Source: Smittium mucronatum (lineage: Eukaryota > Kickxellomycota > Harpellomycetes > Harpellales > Legeriomycetaceae). From it: a stretch of 29,035 nucleotides of DNA. The translations under genes were made by a program, and so were the position numbers. The notes beneath the pieces were generated by a model that was not told the DNA's origin, did no database searches, and saw nothing but the letters and a program-made list of their open reading frames with translations. The stretch is from positions 1 to 29,035 of the forward strand of contig LSSL01001792.1 in the NCBI GenBank assembly GCA_001953115.1. The letters run 5' to 3'. How positions within the stretch are numbered: the first letter of the stretch is position 1; every line of letters begins with the position of its first letter. Shown here piece by piece: positions 1 through 11,736 of the stretch.

Positions 1-429
1 AAAAAAAATCAATAAGAAATCAAATCCACATAAGCATTGTACCCACGCACAAAATATATAATTAAATATTAAATTATATGTCATAAATGGCATAAAATCT
101 TCCATAGAGTATATCTTATTTTTTAATTATCCTTTAAATAAATAATAAACAAATATATTAATCTCTCTTTAATACATTTAAATTATTTATTTTAAATATA
201 GGGACAAAATTTGAGCTTAAATATATAAACTTACCTTTTTTTTTTCAAAAATTTTAGTTCTAATTTATATTTTTTTCGCCGCATGGATAATTAATTTTAG
301 GGCTAATTGATTTTTTTTAATAAAAAATTTATGTTTTTAACAAATTTATCTAGAATACCAAGATATTTTTAAAATTTAGCTCAGATTAATTATAATATGA
401 TTTGTTTTATTGCCATATTTTCACGCCAA

Positions 430-456
430 ATTATTATTATTATTATTATTATTATT
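430..456. repeat. (ATT)n microsatellite
   Basis: An uninterrupted trinucleotide run of about nine ATT units, directly visible. It lies in AT-rich intergenic DNA with no gene nearby. A second, shorter run of the same unit occurs near 24784. Confidence 0.95.
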
Positions 457-1074
457 TATTACTGCGATTTTGTAATTAAATTAATGAAATAAAAAGTTTG
501 GTTATTTTTTTAAAAAAAAATTATGATTTGTATTCTCTATAAAATGTACTCACTTTGTTTTTATAATTAATTCAAAATCGGAAAAAATGAATATATGCAA
601 TACAAAAAAATAAATAAAAATACATCAATTAATACAAAAAAAAAGCCTTTTGTTTAAAAATATTTGAATTAATAGTTAATTTGATAAGGTTTTACTAATA
701 AATTAAAATTTTGGAGTCGCAATAATAAAATTTTGATATTTAAGCTAAATTATCATATTAAAACTGTACTATTTTTAATTTTTTTTAATGATTTTGATCT
801 AAATTTTATTCAGCATTTTTTATTTAAAGGGAAAAAACCCAGTTTTTTTTAACTATTCTTAATAAATTATTCATTGAGAATATATTTTTTAAAAAAATTA
901 TTTTGCATTTCAAAATTATTAGTTATTTTTAGTTTCATGACTTGAACTTTAACAGGAAAACTTCAAATTATAAAATTTGTGTGTTTTAAAAACGATAATA
1001 TATTTATACCAAAAAAATTATCCTGGGAAAGATATTATATTCAAAATTTTATAAATTATAATTATAATTTTTTT

Positions 1075-1077
<3 letters not shown>

Positions 1078-1105
<28 letters not shown>
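1078..1105. repeat. (TA)n microsatellite
   Basis: An uninterrupted run of about 14 TA dinucleotides, the longest dinucleotide tract in the window. It is self-complementary and intergenic. Confidence 0.95.
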
Positions 1106-4100
1106 ATCGCGCTATAAAATTATTATATTATCTATACTTTATATTAATGTAGAATCATGTTTTAATATAATTTATAACAAATTTATATTACTCATAATGA
1201 ATATTTAGTGAATTTTCATAAGCTTTATTTAAGAATCTCAAATAACAATAAAAATTAAAAATTAAAGGTTATTCTTTAAAGATTAATTTTTAATAAGTAT
1301 TTACGAGTTTTTTTTTAGAAAAATATATTCTAAAAAGATTTAAGCTTCGCTATTTTAATTACAATTTTTTAAAAAAATATTTGAATCCGATATATTATTT
1401 AATTTTATCCAAATAAAAATTGGTCGCTATTTATTAATACTGAAAATAAATATCATCAAAATAAATTAAAGTTGAGCCAATAAATAATAATTTATAACAC
1501 ATTAAGCTATTATTATTTTTTTGAAAGAAGATTAATATTTGGAAAATTTAAAACAGAATTTAGCTTCAATAATCAAATTTTTGGTTTTGGAAATTTTTAT
1601 AATTAGATTATGTATTAATATAAAAATGAATCTTTTAATATTTAGTTTTTTTAAATAAAATAATTGCATAAAAAAAAAGAATAATATTATTTGTATAAAG
1701 TTATTTTTATTTATAATAATTTTAGCGGTTTTAAAACCTATAAGTAAATATATTAAAAATTGATTCGACAACTAAAGTTAAAAGTCATGAAATTAAACAA
1801 TTAATAATTGAATATAGAAAGAATTGGAAATTTATTATTATTATTTCGATAAATTTCCATTTTTTCTAATTAAATTTTCGCAATATCTGATATTTTTTTA
1901 TTTAACTTTAAAATAAATTTCCCGTAAAAAAAAAACTGATTTTTTTTATGATTAAACTAAATTAAGACAAATATTTATAGTATGAATTTACTAATTATTT
2001 TAAAAAGTATTTCTATTATAAATAATATATGATATTTATATTGTCAGAATCCACTTATTGGAAAAACAGATCCATAAATTATTATTAATTGTTTTTACTG
2101 AAATATTTTTCATATTTTTATAGATTCTACTTCAAAATTTATATATTTTAAACTTTTTTTTTAATAAATAAAGATAAAAATCCAGTTTTTGTATTTTTTT
2201 TTTATAAAAAATATTTATAACAATTAATTTAGAGCTTATCTACTTTTTAACCACAATTGAAATCCAAATATTTGAAATAAACAGAAAAAAAAGCCGTTAA
2301 ATACTTTTTTAAATATAAAATAAATTTGGAATAGAATAAATAAAAAACGATAAATTTGAAACTAGCCAACTATATTTTTTAATACTATTTTTAAATTTTA
2401 TCAAAAAGATAATTTAATATATAGATTTTATAAGTATAAGTTTTATATTAACGGATAGTCACGATGTATTCATAATTTATTTTTTAAATGCTTTTAAAAC
2501 GCATGCTTTAATTGAATTTTTAAGGATACAAACATTTTTTGGATTTCTTTTTTTAAAAAAACCATTATTTATTATAGGATTTTTAAAATAAATCCCCTCG
2601 AAAATTTTTTTTCAACTATTTTAATTGATTTATTTTAATTCAATTAATAATTTTAGATATAATGTAAAATAGCAAGGCATTTATATTTGCAAATACTATT
2701 TTAAAACCTATACTTCTGAATTAAGCTGATTTATATCATCTATTATCTTAAAAAACTTTATTTACAATATAATTACACATATTTCTAAGAAATTAAATAT
2801 GGTGGTTTTTTCAATAAAACCCTTTAAAAATGTATATTTGGATCAATTTTAATTTTTATGATAAATTTGATTGATCACACAAAGCTATCTTGTAAAAATT
2901 AATAAGAAATTCTGAAATCTAATATTATATAATAAAAATTAAGCACAGCGAAAAAATCCAAAATATCACAAGTAACATTGATATTTGATTTTTAATAAAA
3001 ATAATGGGTTAAAAGGTTTAAGTTTTAAATAATTTATATTTCTTTTTACTAGTAAAATTATTTTTTATATTTTTCGAAATTTCAGGTATTTTAAACCAAT
3101 CCTTCACAAGTAAAATTTTTTTCCTTTTTATTTCTAAAAAAAATGAATTAATACTTTTATTTTTTTTAGTATACGCTCGCAATAAAAAGCCTAAAGAAAT
3201 ATATTTTTAGCTTTATTTTTTAACTGTTTTTTATTTTTTTTAAAAAAAATAACAAAGTTACGTAAATAAAATTTTTATATACAAAGCCATTTTAGTATAA
3301 TAAAACCGCTTTTATTTAAAAAAACAGATAGCTAATATCTTTTTTGGAGTTTAAGTTCAAAAAATCAATGATTAAAATATAACTTAGTATATATGTGTAA
3401 TAGTAAATATAGAGAGAAGCTTGTTTTGAATAATGAATTTTTATTTATGAAAAATAAAAATAAATTAAATATAGGTCTTTTATTTTTATTTAAACAGGTG
3501 AGTTATATTGCAAAACTGAGTTAAAGATCATCTCTTAAAGTATATTTTCATATTTTCTGCAGTATAAATTGAATGTCTTAACTTTATTTAAAAACGATAG
3601 TATCAAATAAAATAGAAAATAAAAGAATATTTTTAAACCGACTTATTTTTATTACTGTTTTATTCAATAATTTTCTTTGAAAATATGAAAAATATTTTTG
3701 ATTTAAAAAAAAAGAACAAAAAAATTAAATTAAATTAAATAAATCTTTAATTCCAAAAAATGATTACATAATTAAGATAATTATCCAAATTAATTAAATT
3801 TAAGAACCAAAAATCTACTGATAAAACTAGGGTAAATTATTTCAATATTCAAGGGAAAATAAAAAGGCTTCTTAATACTAGTCTACACAGATTTATTTTT
3901 TGTGTTCTATGTATATTTGACCCTAATATTGATGTGTCAATATTTTTACGATTTTAAACATATGTGGTATTGAGACACATTTTAATTGCTTTCTATGATT
4001 TATAATATAATTGATATCAAATAAAACCCCTTTAAATATTTTAGGAAAGCTGTGTAAACAAAATATAATTCTTTCTATTGAATTTTAAAAACAATTCGTT

Positions 4101-5224
4101 TAGATAATAATTAATGGATAAAATGATAAAATGATTCTTAGAGAAATTTTCCATTTAAAAAACAGAATAAAAACAATAATAACTATAATAAATAGGTCCC
4201 TAATTTCTATAGACCATAATATTGTGAAATATAAAGAGCCTGATTAGAGATATTTATATATTCTAAACGAATAAAGAAAATTTGATTAAAATTTTTGCGG
4301 ATTATAGTAATTAAAAACTATCTTAATCCATTTTTTATATTTATAATGATAGATAAATAACTTTGTGGTAAATTTTTATAAATACATTAGTTGAATTTTC
4401 GTATTTCAAAAGTAAGATAACTTATTACTTTAGATTTAATGAAAAAAAAACTATACAAATTGAATATTATGATCAAATTAAAATGCTTTTATTATTATAT
4501 TGATTTTACGAAATTTTTTTCTGATAATTGAAAAACATTACTCAATAATAATATAAACAAGCTATTCAATATTAGGGCTCAAAAAAATTAATCAAATTAT
4601 TTAAGGATCACCTTCATAAAAAAATATCACATACTAATGAGGGTCATATATATATATCATAAAATTATATGCTATATTATGATTACTAGGTATTAAAAGG
4701 TAATAAAAATAATATTTCTAATATTTTATATTTAACCAGTACCATAATTTCCCGTAAAAAAAAATCAGTTTCATAAAATAACCAATTAAAGAAAAATAAA
4801 TTTTTTTACTTAATAATGAACTTAGTTGATAATGAATTAATTTTGAATATGTGAGGATTTTTTAAATTATTATTAAAGCCATTTTAATAATTAATCGTTA
4901 ATTTATTTTAAGATTATTCAAACCTAAAAGCAAAATTTTATTAAAATATATCTAAAATATTTCCGTATATATAAAATATTAATTAAAAGAAAATTTTGGT
5001 AAAAAATAAGTGTTATTCAGCTTCTTTTCACGCGGGTAGGTAAAAATTAATGTCTTTATTTTAACTATATGTATTAAAAATTAAAATTAAAAACTTTTTT
5101 CTTTAAATAATCTTTTTTCCCCATATATTCTCCACATTATACAAGATATAAATATTTATATCAGTAAATTGGAAAATGATTTTTTACAAGTAATTTAGAA
5201 TTTTAAATATGCCATGTTATCGCT

Positions 5225-5706
5225 AAATTTGACCCAAATAAATTTCATCAAATGAAAATTGAACTAATAGAAATTTGACCAAATGGAGAAATCTCCCAAC
5301 GAAAATCGGTAAATTATTTTTTTCATCCTTTATAAACCACTTTGTGATCAAAAAAATCTTCTCAAAATATAATAAAGACTTTAAAGATATGAAATGTAAA
5401 TAATATCGCGACTTTAATAAGAAATAAATAAACAAAAAATATTGGATTCTTGTTAAAAACACTCTAATAGAGACAGTATGTCTATTTATTTTCATTTTAT
5501 GATGGAAGATAAAAAAAAATTGAGTTTTTAACTCAAATTGTTGGATACTGAATATATACTTCTAGATTTAATAAAAATGTCTTATAAAAACAAAATTTTA
5601 TCTAATGTCAGCATTTTCCAAAAAAATTGAATGAAATTTCTATTTGGTCAATTTGTCATCTTGGCCAAATTAATTGGGCCACTTTTCTTTGGGTGGAATT
5701 TCTTAG
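5225..5706. mobile_element. Degenerate foldback/MITE-like inverted repeat element
   Basis: The left arm (about 5225-5300) and the reverse complement of the right arm (about 5626-5706) align colinearly without gaps. Both carry ACCCAAA followed, at the same 43-nt spacing, by TTGACCAAAT and then a GAAAT-containing block. Identity by eye is only about 55 percent outside these blocks. Each arm is itself built from imperfect copies of a unit resembling TTGACCAAATAGAAATTT. That organisation, subrepeats inside long inverted ends, is typical of foldback elements. The interior (about 325 bp) has no transposase-like frame. The 90-codon minus-strand frame at 5223-5495 overlaps the left arm and looks fortuitous. 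No target-site duplication was identified. A chance AT-rich similarity remains possible. Confidence 0.4.
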
Positions 5707-8600
5707 AACCATATAATACATACTAGTGATTTCATAACTATAAGTCAAATGTAAAAAATCAGGTGCTAGAAAAAGATTTCGAAGTTTTTATCATTTTAAA
5801 TGAATATTTTCTTTAATGCCGTTTTTTTATCAGGATTTATTTTATGACAGATCTATAATTTGAAGTATTAATAGCAATATTAAAAAAAAAGATATAAGCT
5901 TTCATTGGTTGACATATTTTTAAAAATATTTTGATATAATAATTAAGGTTTATTTAAGGTAAAGCTCCATTTTATATGCTTAACATTCAAAGAAGTTTTT
6001 GTCTTAGAAAAGTTTTATTCACAAGAATTTTTCAAAATTGTGACAATTTTTTTTATTCATAGTACAGAATTTATATGTTAAAAATTGTTTTTTATTTAAG
6101 TGATAATTGGATATTTGAGTAATTTATTCTCTATGAAATATGTGAAGATTTTTAATTTTAGAGTTTTTATGAAGGTAAGTTTTTTTATAATTTAAATCAT
6201 AAAAAATTGGGAATTTTTATTTATTTTATTACTCCAAGAAGTTATAAAGTTAATTGAGTTATATATAAGTATTTTAATTGAAAATTAGTTCATTTATGAA
6301 AAGATTATTACCCCAATACCACTATTATTGGAAGGATTAATAGTTTTATTGTGGTTATATAATGTTTAAAAAATTATTTATACCTGATCATTCAAATTAT
6401 TTTTGGCTTTATATATATAATATTTCTAAATTATTCTTTGTACTCGCCCCTTTAAATCTAATTAAATAACAAATAAATTTCCTAAAAAAATGAGAGGAAA
6501 AATCCTAGCTCTGAAGGATTTTTCTGAAAAAAAGATGTACATATAAAACAAAAATAAAATATGAGTCCTATAGATAAACAATTTTTTTCCTGTAAAATCG
6601 AATAGATAAGTTTATAGATTATTTTTTAGTTTTTATTATAATAAAAAAATTAAATGTTTATATCTTTTTAATATAATCTGAATAATTATTTGAATTGACG
6701 ATTAAAAATAATTGATATAAAAAAGAAAATCCCTGAAAAAACAAGACATAAAAAATAAATGTGATATTTTATTGACCGAATAAAAGTTAATAATCCCATA
6801 AAATAATTAAAGCCGATAAATTTCCGGAAATAATAATCTTCATGAAAAATTTTGAGCAATAAATATTAAAAATTTATGTACTATGTGTGAATAAAGAATT
6901 TTATTTTGATCTATACAAATATAATGTCAAAATAGAATTGAATCGTGTTGGAATTTTTCGAAAAAAGATTTATGCTGGTATAAATCAATCGAGAAAAAAA
7001 ATGTTAGAAAAAAAATCGGTTGTTGAAACAAAATTATTTTTTTTATTAATTTTTAAAAATCAATTTTTTAAAGTTAAATCATTTAATTACGAAAAATAGA
7101 GACAGCTGGGAATTTTTTAATTCCGATCGCTGAGTTTTAGATTCCCTATATAGAAAAGATTACTGATATAACCGGGTGTATTCCACTGAAAAAATGGAGA
7201 TAGTTTATAAAGTTTTATTTTAGTCGACTTTAAAAGGATAACAATAGCTAAAATAGTTAATTCTGTGGAGTTGACTCATATTAACACCCAAATCTTATAG
7301 TTTTTTATTTCATATAAAATAAAGTATTCAAGAATTCTTAAATATTGGGATTTCAAGTTATGATGGCACTGAATGATTAGAAAAAAAAACATAATAATAA
7401 GATTAGGAATATGGTTGACTAAATTTGGGTTTAGTTTAAATATAATAATAAGGTGGAGGGTGGTAGCATTAAAAAGGGGTTTTAAAGCTAAATTTGGAAA
7501 AAAATAAGAAACTGGTCTAAAAACTATTAGCATAATTTTAATAGAAGATTTAAAAGTGAGCGTAATATTAGTCATTCTTATATTTGCATCATTATTTTAA
7601 ATGTGAATAGAGTAATCAAGCTCCGGAATTCCAAATTATTAAAAAAAAATTCAATTTAAAATTAATTGTTAAAATAGAACCTTCTTAAAAAAATCCAGGA
7701 TTTAAATATTTATTATATTTTACAAGTCTGCGATTTCAAATATTTTTTATATTAATATCCCCGAATAGTTCCAAATTCAAAATATCAAATATTTTAATTA
7801 AATAAAAACAATAATTAAATCGAAAGCTCACCAAAAATGAATTAAAAATTATTTGGTTACGATTTTAAAGACAAAAATTAATTTAAAAAGTTAAATTCAA
7901 TAGTAAAACTAATATTAGTGTACTTAATATCATTAAAATTAAACTTTTTTGATACTATTAACTTGGTATATATTTTTATACTCAATATATACAAGTTAGA
8001 TAATAATTTAACAGAACGAAACTTTACAGAAAAAGCTAAAAGATTGAACTAAAAAAATCAAACTTTATACCTTTTCCTCTTTTATTGAAATAATAAATGA
8101 AGATCAAAGTCGGATTTCTATTTCTTTAATACTGTAATTAGAACGTATTGTATATTTATATCTGGACCTTAGGAACTCCAAGAATGCGAAAATCATTAAA
8201 GATAACAAGAATAAATGCACAAATGTATTGATATTCAAGAAGAACAGGGGTTATTAGCAAATTACCATTCAATAAAAATGTACTATAAAAGAAAGGCTCT
8301 TGAATTTTTCTAACAAACTCTATTGAAAGAAAATTTTTATTAAACAAATTTCATTAATAGATAAAAATCAGCGTTGCGGAAATCTAAGACCATCTTTTAA
8401 TCAAGAATCGCATATTATTAAAATTATAAATATATTTCAAACCCTGGTGATGGGTTTGTTCGATTTTTTTAAAAGTTAAAATACCTTGAAATTGACTAAT
8501 TCAACACATTTTAATTTATTGGGCTTTTATAAAAACAAAAAACTATTATTGGGATTAGAAATTTGAATCAATATATTTTGACTTATTTCATGTATTCTTA
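5707..8600. other. AT-rich intergenic desert
   Basis: No recognisable gene. Start-to-stop frames at 6887-7099 (+), 7276-7575 (-) and 8156-8347 (-) give 63-99 codon products rich in Ile, Phe, Lys and Asn. They show no domain, no conserved motif and no splice partner. A short hairpin lies at 7103-7132 and is listed separately. Confidence 0.65.
7103..7132. repeat. Imperfect hairpin
   Basis: GGAATT (7109-7114) pairs with AATTCC (7119-7124) across a TTTT loop. CAGC (7103-7106) can pair with GCTG (7129-7132) below an asymmetric internal bulge. It lies just beyond the end of a short chance reading frame in AT-rich DNA. It has no U-run or GC-rich stem that would indicate a specific RNA class, and its function is unknown. 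Confidence 0.45.
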
Positions 8601-10216
8601 GATCAAAAAAAAATCCACGTGATTTCTGTTTAGGGGTTGATTTGTGCCACCTAACTACCAATGCTTAATGGGCTTAGCGGCAAAAAAATTCAAGCTTCCG
8701 ATTTTTAAACTGTCAATTTAATAATGAGAAAGAAAAAATCGTAAAATAAGGTCCATTAGGTCAAAAAGTGGTTTAGACTTTGGTTCTAATGTTCTAAATT
8801 AGAAACACGTGCGCTATTCTAAGTAACAGGGGTTTTTATATCAATAGAATATTAAATGATTGGAGAGCTAAGGATAAATCTACTTAGAAAAATGCTTAAA
8901 TGACTCTAACAGAGTAAATTAGAAAATATCTCAAGATGTAATCGATTCATTATTAATACGATAGGAAAGTCTTTTTACGTTAATATTCTGACATCATGGG
9001 AATCACTTCAATCCTCGTTTAAGCATTATGCGAGATCCAAGTATAGATGGATTTAATTTACTGGGTCCAATAATTATTGATATAGTCATATTGCACAAAA
9101 TAGCTTACTCATTTACGTCAATAATAAAGATTTTTTATATTTGTGTATTTGCGAATGGCAAAAAAATTTTGCTGGAAATTATCGATGTTTATTAATATCG
9201 TGAGCATTTATCAATAAATAGGATAATTGGCAGATTTATTTCATAGCAAGGATAGAAGAAGTGTGACTTTTCCTTTTCAGTCTTTTACTAATATTTTTGG
9301 AACCAATAAAACCAACGAAAATTAAATGGAGATGGAAAAAACTGGCGACTTTTTTTTAATTTACTGACAAAAAAGGATTTCCATTTTTGTTGGAACCAAT
9401 TAAAACTTGTGCCACTTTTGCACACTTGAATTGTGTTTGAAATTTATAGACGGTAATATCCTACACGGGCAACGATGAGTCAAACAAAAAAAAATTCTGG
9501 AAAGAGAATTTACTAAAGTTAAAATTTGGATTCAAAAGACACGTAATTAATCTACCTTTAACGACAATAAAAACATTGATGCTAATGTAGGCAATATTTA
9601 TTTGATTTTACATCAGATCTATTATCCATTTGGGTTCATCAATGTGGGAAATATCGAATTAAAACAGCATTCTAGATACCGGTCCTATATTTTCACCGAG
9701 GCTCCTTAGCACTCCAAGCCAATTTTTTTTAGAAAGTTCATGACATGACATTTTTTACAAAAAAACGGAGATAGAAAGCGTGGAGTAAATGTTACAACCA
9801 ATTTTCAGTCACAATAAATCCCTTTTAAGACATTTTTTGAAATTAAAAACTGGCTCGAGGTTTATTTAGACTGCAAATATTCCAGTTTTGAAAATGTTCC
9901 TTTTGGTAAACTCTTGATGAATCACTTTTCCATATTTCTCAAAAGAATATTATAATGTGCACATATCATATACATACTAGATTCCTCTGTTTTCACATGT
10001 ATATAAAATGAATACCATGGACTCGGTGATTTTCTTAAATTTGTTTTTTAATTGAATTCCTATGTAAATCTAGTTAATATATTCTCATTTTTACACTGTT
10101 AATATTTGATTATAATATTTTTTTTATCCTAAAAAATCTTCCTTTGAATTTTAACAAGAAATTTTTTCTATAAAGAATAAAGATAAAATAATCCCCGCAC
10201 TCCATAAGAAATCCTT
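8601..10216. other. Less AT-rich intergenic stretch, possible decayed coding DNA
   Basis: Base composition is visibly less extreme than the flanks from about 8600 to 10000. The longest stop-free run noticed is on the + strand from 8992 to 9192 (67 codons, first ATG at 9028, stop TAA at 9193). Its translation contains a stretch reading MRDPSIDGFNLLGP. I recognise no family, and no adjoining exon with clean splice sites was found. The last about 140 bases before 10217 should contain the 5' region of the zinc-finger gene. They show no clear TATA box that can be separated from the general AT background. Confidence 0.45.
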
Positions 10217-11424
10217 ATGATGAAAATTATTTCAACCATGAAAGATTTGGATTGTATTTCGAATAAAATGGACATGAGATTTATCTGTAATGAGATAGAG
10301 CTATATAATAAGCCTCAAACAAAATTATTTCCGATAAGTATGAAAAACAATTTATCTGGGAGCACGGTTTTATCCGAGAATTCCAACCACCATTTAATCC
10401 AAGAAAATAGATATAGTCCCGAAAAAACCCAGATTAAATCTAAAATAGAGTCTGAAAATAATAGAGAAAATCAAAAAAAGAAAAAAATTGGATGTAAAAA
10501 AGACCCCTCTCCATTAAATGACGATAACTTCAGGTACTATACTGGTGGTATATTCAAAAAAGGTGAAGATAGAGATATTAATATAGCGTGTACCAATTTT
10601 GATGAAACTATCAATAAGAAAACCACTTCCTCTTTACGAGAAAAGAATTTTGAGTCGGATGGAAAAGCTTCTTATAGAGAAATAACACCAATAGAAAATA
10701 GTTCGGGCAATAATCCTTTTAAATTAACAAAATATCAGTATAAGGCAAAGAACTGCGTTCCATTAACTGGCTCATATGAAAAACAAAAAGAAATCAGCGC
10801 AAAAGCTAATCTTTTAAATTTAATACCAACCAAGAACAATGTGAAAGCAAAACTATTCGAGTGTGAAAACAGTGGATGTAAAATGACTTTTAACAGAAAG
10901 GAACACTACAGTAGGCATTTAAGGTAAATAAAATGATAACTAATTACCGAAGAGGCTTTTATTTATTATTAACTGTATGTTTATGTTATTTTTAGAAAGC
11001 ACACTAAAGAGGTAATGATTTATTGCACTTGAGCACAAGATATACTATCCTATCACCATTTCGTTAAGAGATTAAAAATATTAACTAATAGTCAATTCTT
11101 TGATAGAAGTGGTACAGATGCGTATATCCGAAATGCAGGAACGTGTTTAGCAGGTTTGATAATATGATACAGCACACAAAGACCCACAAACCAAGGGGAG
11201 AACCTATAAGTGCGCATATGATTTTGAACAAATCTGAGCTCAAAGCAAGAGCGGCTAAAAATGGCGACTATAAACGTTTAGATTTTCTGAATAAAATGCG
11301 AAATGGTTCGGAAGAGTTTTCTTTTGACCCACCACTGAGTAAATCTCGGAAAAAAAGCCTAATTGATGACTGGACTAGCACAGTAAGTGAACTGAAACCA
11401 CTAAATATAGAGAAAAATAGGTAA
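10217..11424 (+). CDS. Msn2/4-like C2H2 zinc-finger transcription factor (three exons)
   Basis: Joining 10217-10923, 10996-11011 and 11107-11424 gives 1041 nt, encoding 346 residues. The first ATG follows an in-frame TAA at 10205. Residues 1-210 form a Lys/Asn/Ser-rich, probably disordered region with no domain I recognise. Two classical fingers follow. Finger 1 has Cys216, Cys221, His234 and His238. Finger 2 has Cys246, Cys251, His264 and His268. Both are C-X4-C-X12-H-X3-H, joined by a TKEKWYRC linker resembling the usual TGEKPYxC. FNRKEHYSRH and FSRFDNMIQHTKTH match the pattern of yeast Msn2/Msn4, where such fingers bind the STRE in promoters. A basic, low-complexity 78-residue tail follows. 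The role is inferred as a sequence-specific nuclear regulator, probably of stress genes. The AG|GTAATG context at the stop (11419-11427) could be another donor, so a further 3' exon cannot be excluded. A possible polyadenylation signal AATAAA lies at 11624. Confidence 0.85.
10924..10995 (+). other. Intron 1 of the zinc-finger gene
   Basis: This is a 72-nt GT-AG intron with donor AG|GTAAAT and acceptor TTTTTAG. It contains an ACTAAT branch-like motif (about 10939-10944). It splits an Arg codon between AG and A (residue 236), inside the first zinc finger. Confidence 0.85.
10996..11011 (+). other. 16-nt microexon completing zinc finger 1
   Basis: It encodes the end of Arg236 plus Lys-His-Thr-Lys-Glu, supplying His238, the fourth zinc ligand of finger 1, and the start of the inter-finger linker. 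It is flanked by an upstream TTTTTAG acceptor and a downstream GAG|GTAATG donor. Including it restores frame exactly between exons 1 and 3 and yields a canonical finger-linker-finger. Skipping it would shift the frame. Confidence 0.85.
11012..11106 (+). other. Intron 2 of the zinc-finger gene
   Basis: This is a 95-nt GT-AG intron, phase 0, with donor GTAATG and acceptor TTTGATAG. An AACTAAT branch-like motif lies about 20 nt before the acceptor. Exon 3 then opens with Lys-Trp-Tyr-Arg-Cys, the linker and first Cys of finger 2. Confidence 0.82.
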
Positions 11425-11736
11425 TGAACACATAAATCATGTATCAGGAGTAGAGTAAAAGATACTATAAAAGAGAGTTTTAGCTATTAGATCGTTATTA
11501 TAACCTTTTTTTAACGCTAAAATTCCTTTTTTCATTTGATGAAAATAGAAATGAGAGTAGGAGGTTTTTTGGCAGTTGGGGTTTTTATTAAAAAATGTAA
11601 ATTATTTGTATACTTCGCTTTATAATAAACTGATTTTAATCCCGCTAATTATTTATCAGATATATAGAGGTTTTGAAAGTTGCAAAAGTGTAGTTATAAA
11701 TATCACAAATAAATTTTACTGAATAATATCAATATT

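Larger units (their letters stand above)
1..5224. other. AT-rich intergenic desert
   Basis: This stretch is dominated by A/T homopolymers and short simple repeats, with stops dense in all six frames. The only start-to-stop frame of any length, at 1532-1771 on the minus strand, is composed of Ile, Lys, Asn and Phe runs, as expected from chance translation of AT-rich DNA. I see no tRNA, rRNA or conserved protein motif. Two simple-sequence tracts and one shared 19-mer are listed separately. Confidence 0.7.

Noticed and set aside
6887..7099. 70-codon + frame
   Set aside because: Lys/Phe/Asn-rich composition and no family resemblance. Length is within chance expectation for the number of frames examined.
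7276..7575. 99-codon minus frame with a phrase (FRPVS) recalling reverse-transcriptase RPxS motifs
   Set aside because: There is a single short resemblance and no other reverse-transcriptase blocks. Composition is as expected from AT-rich chance translation.
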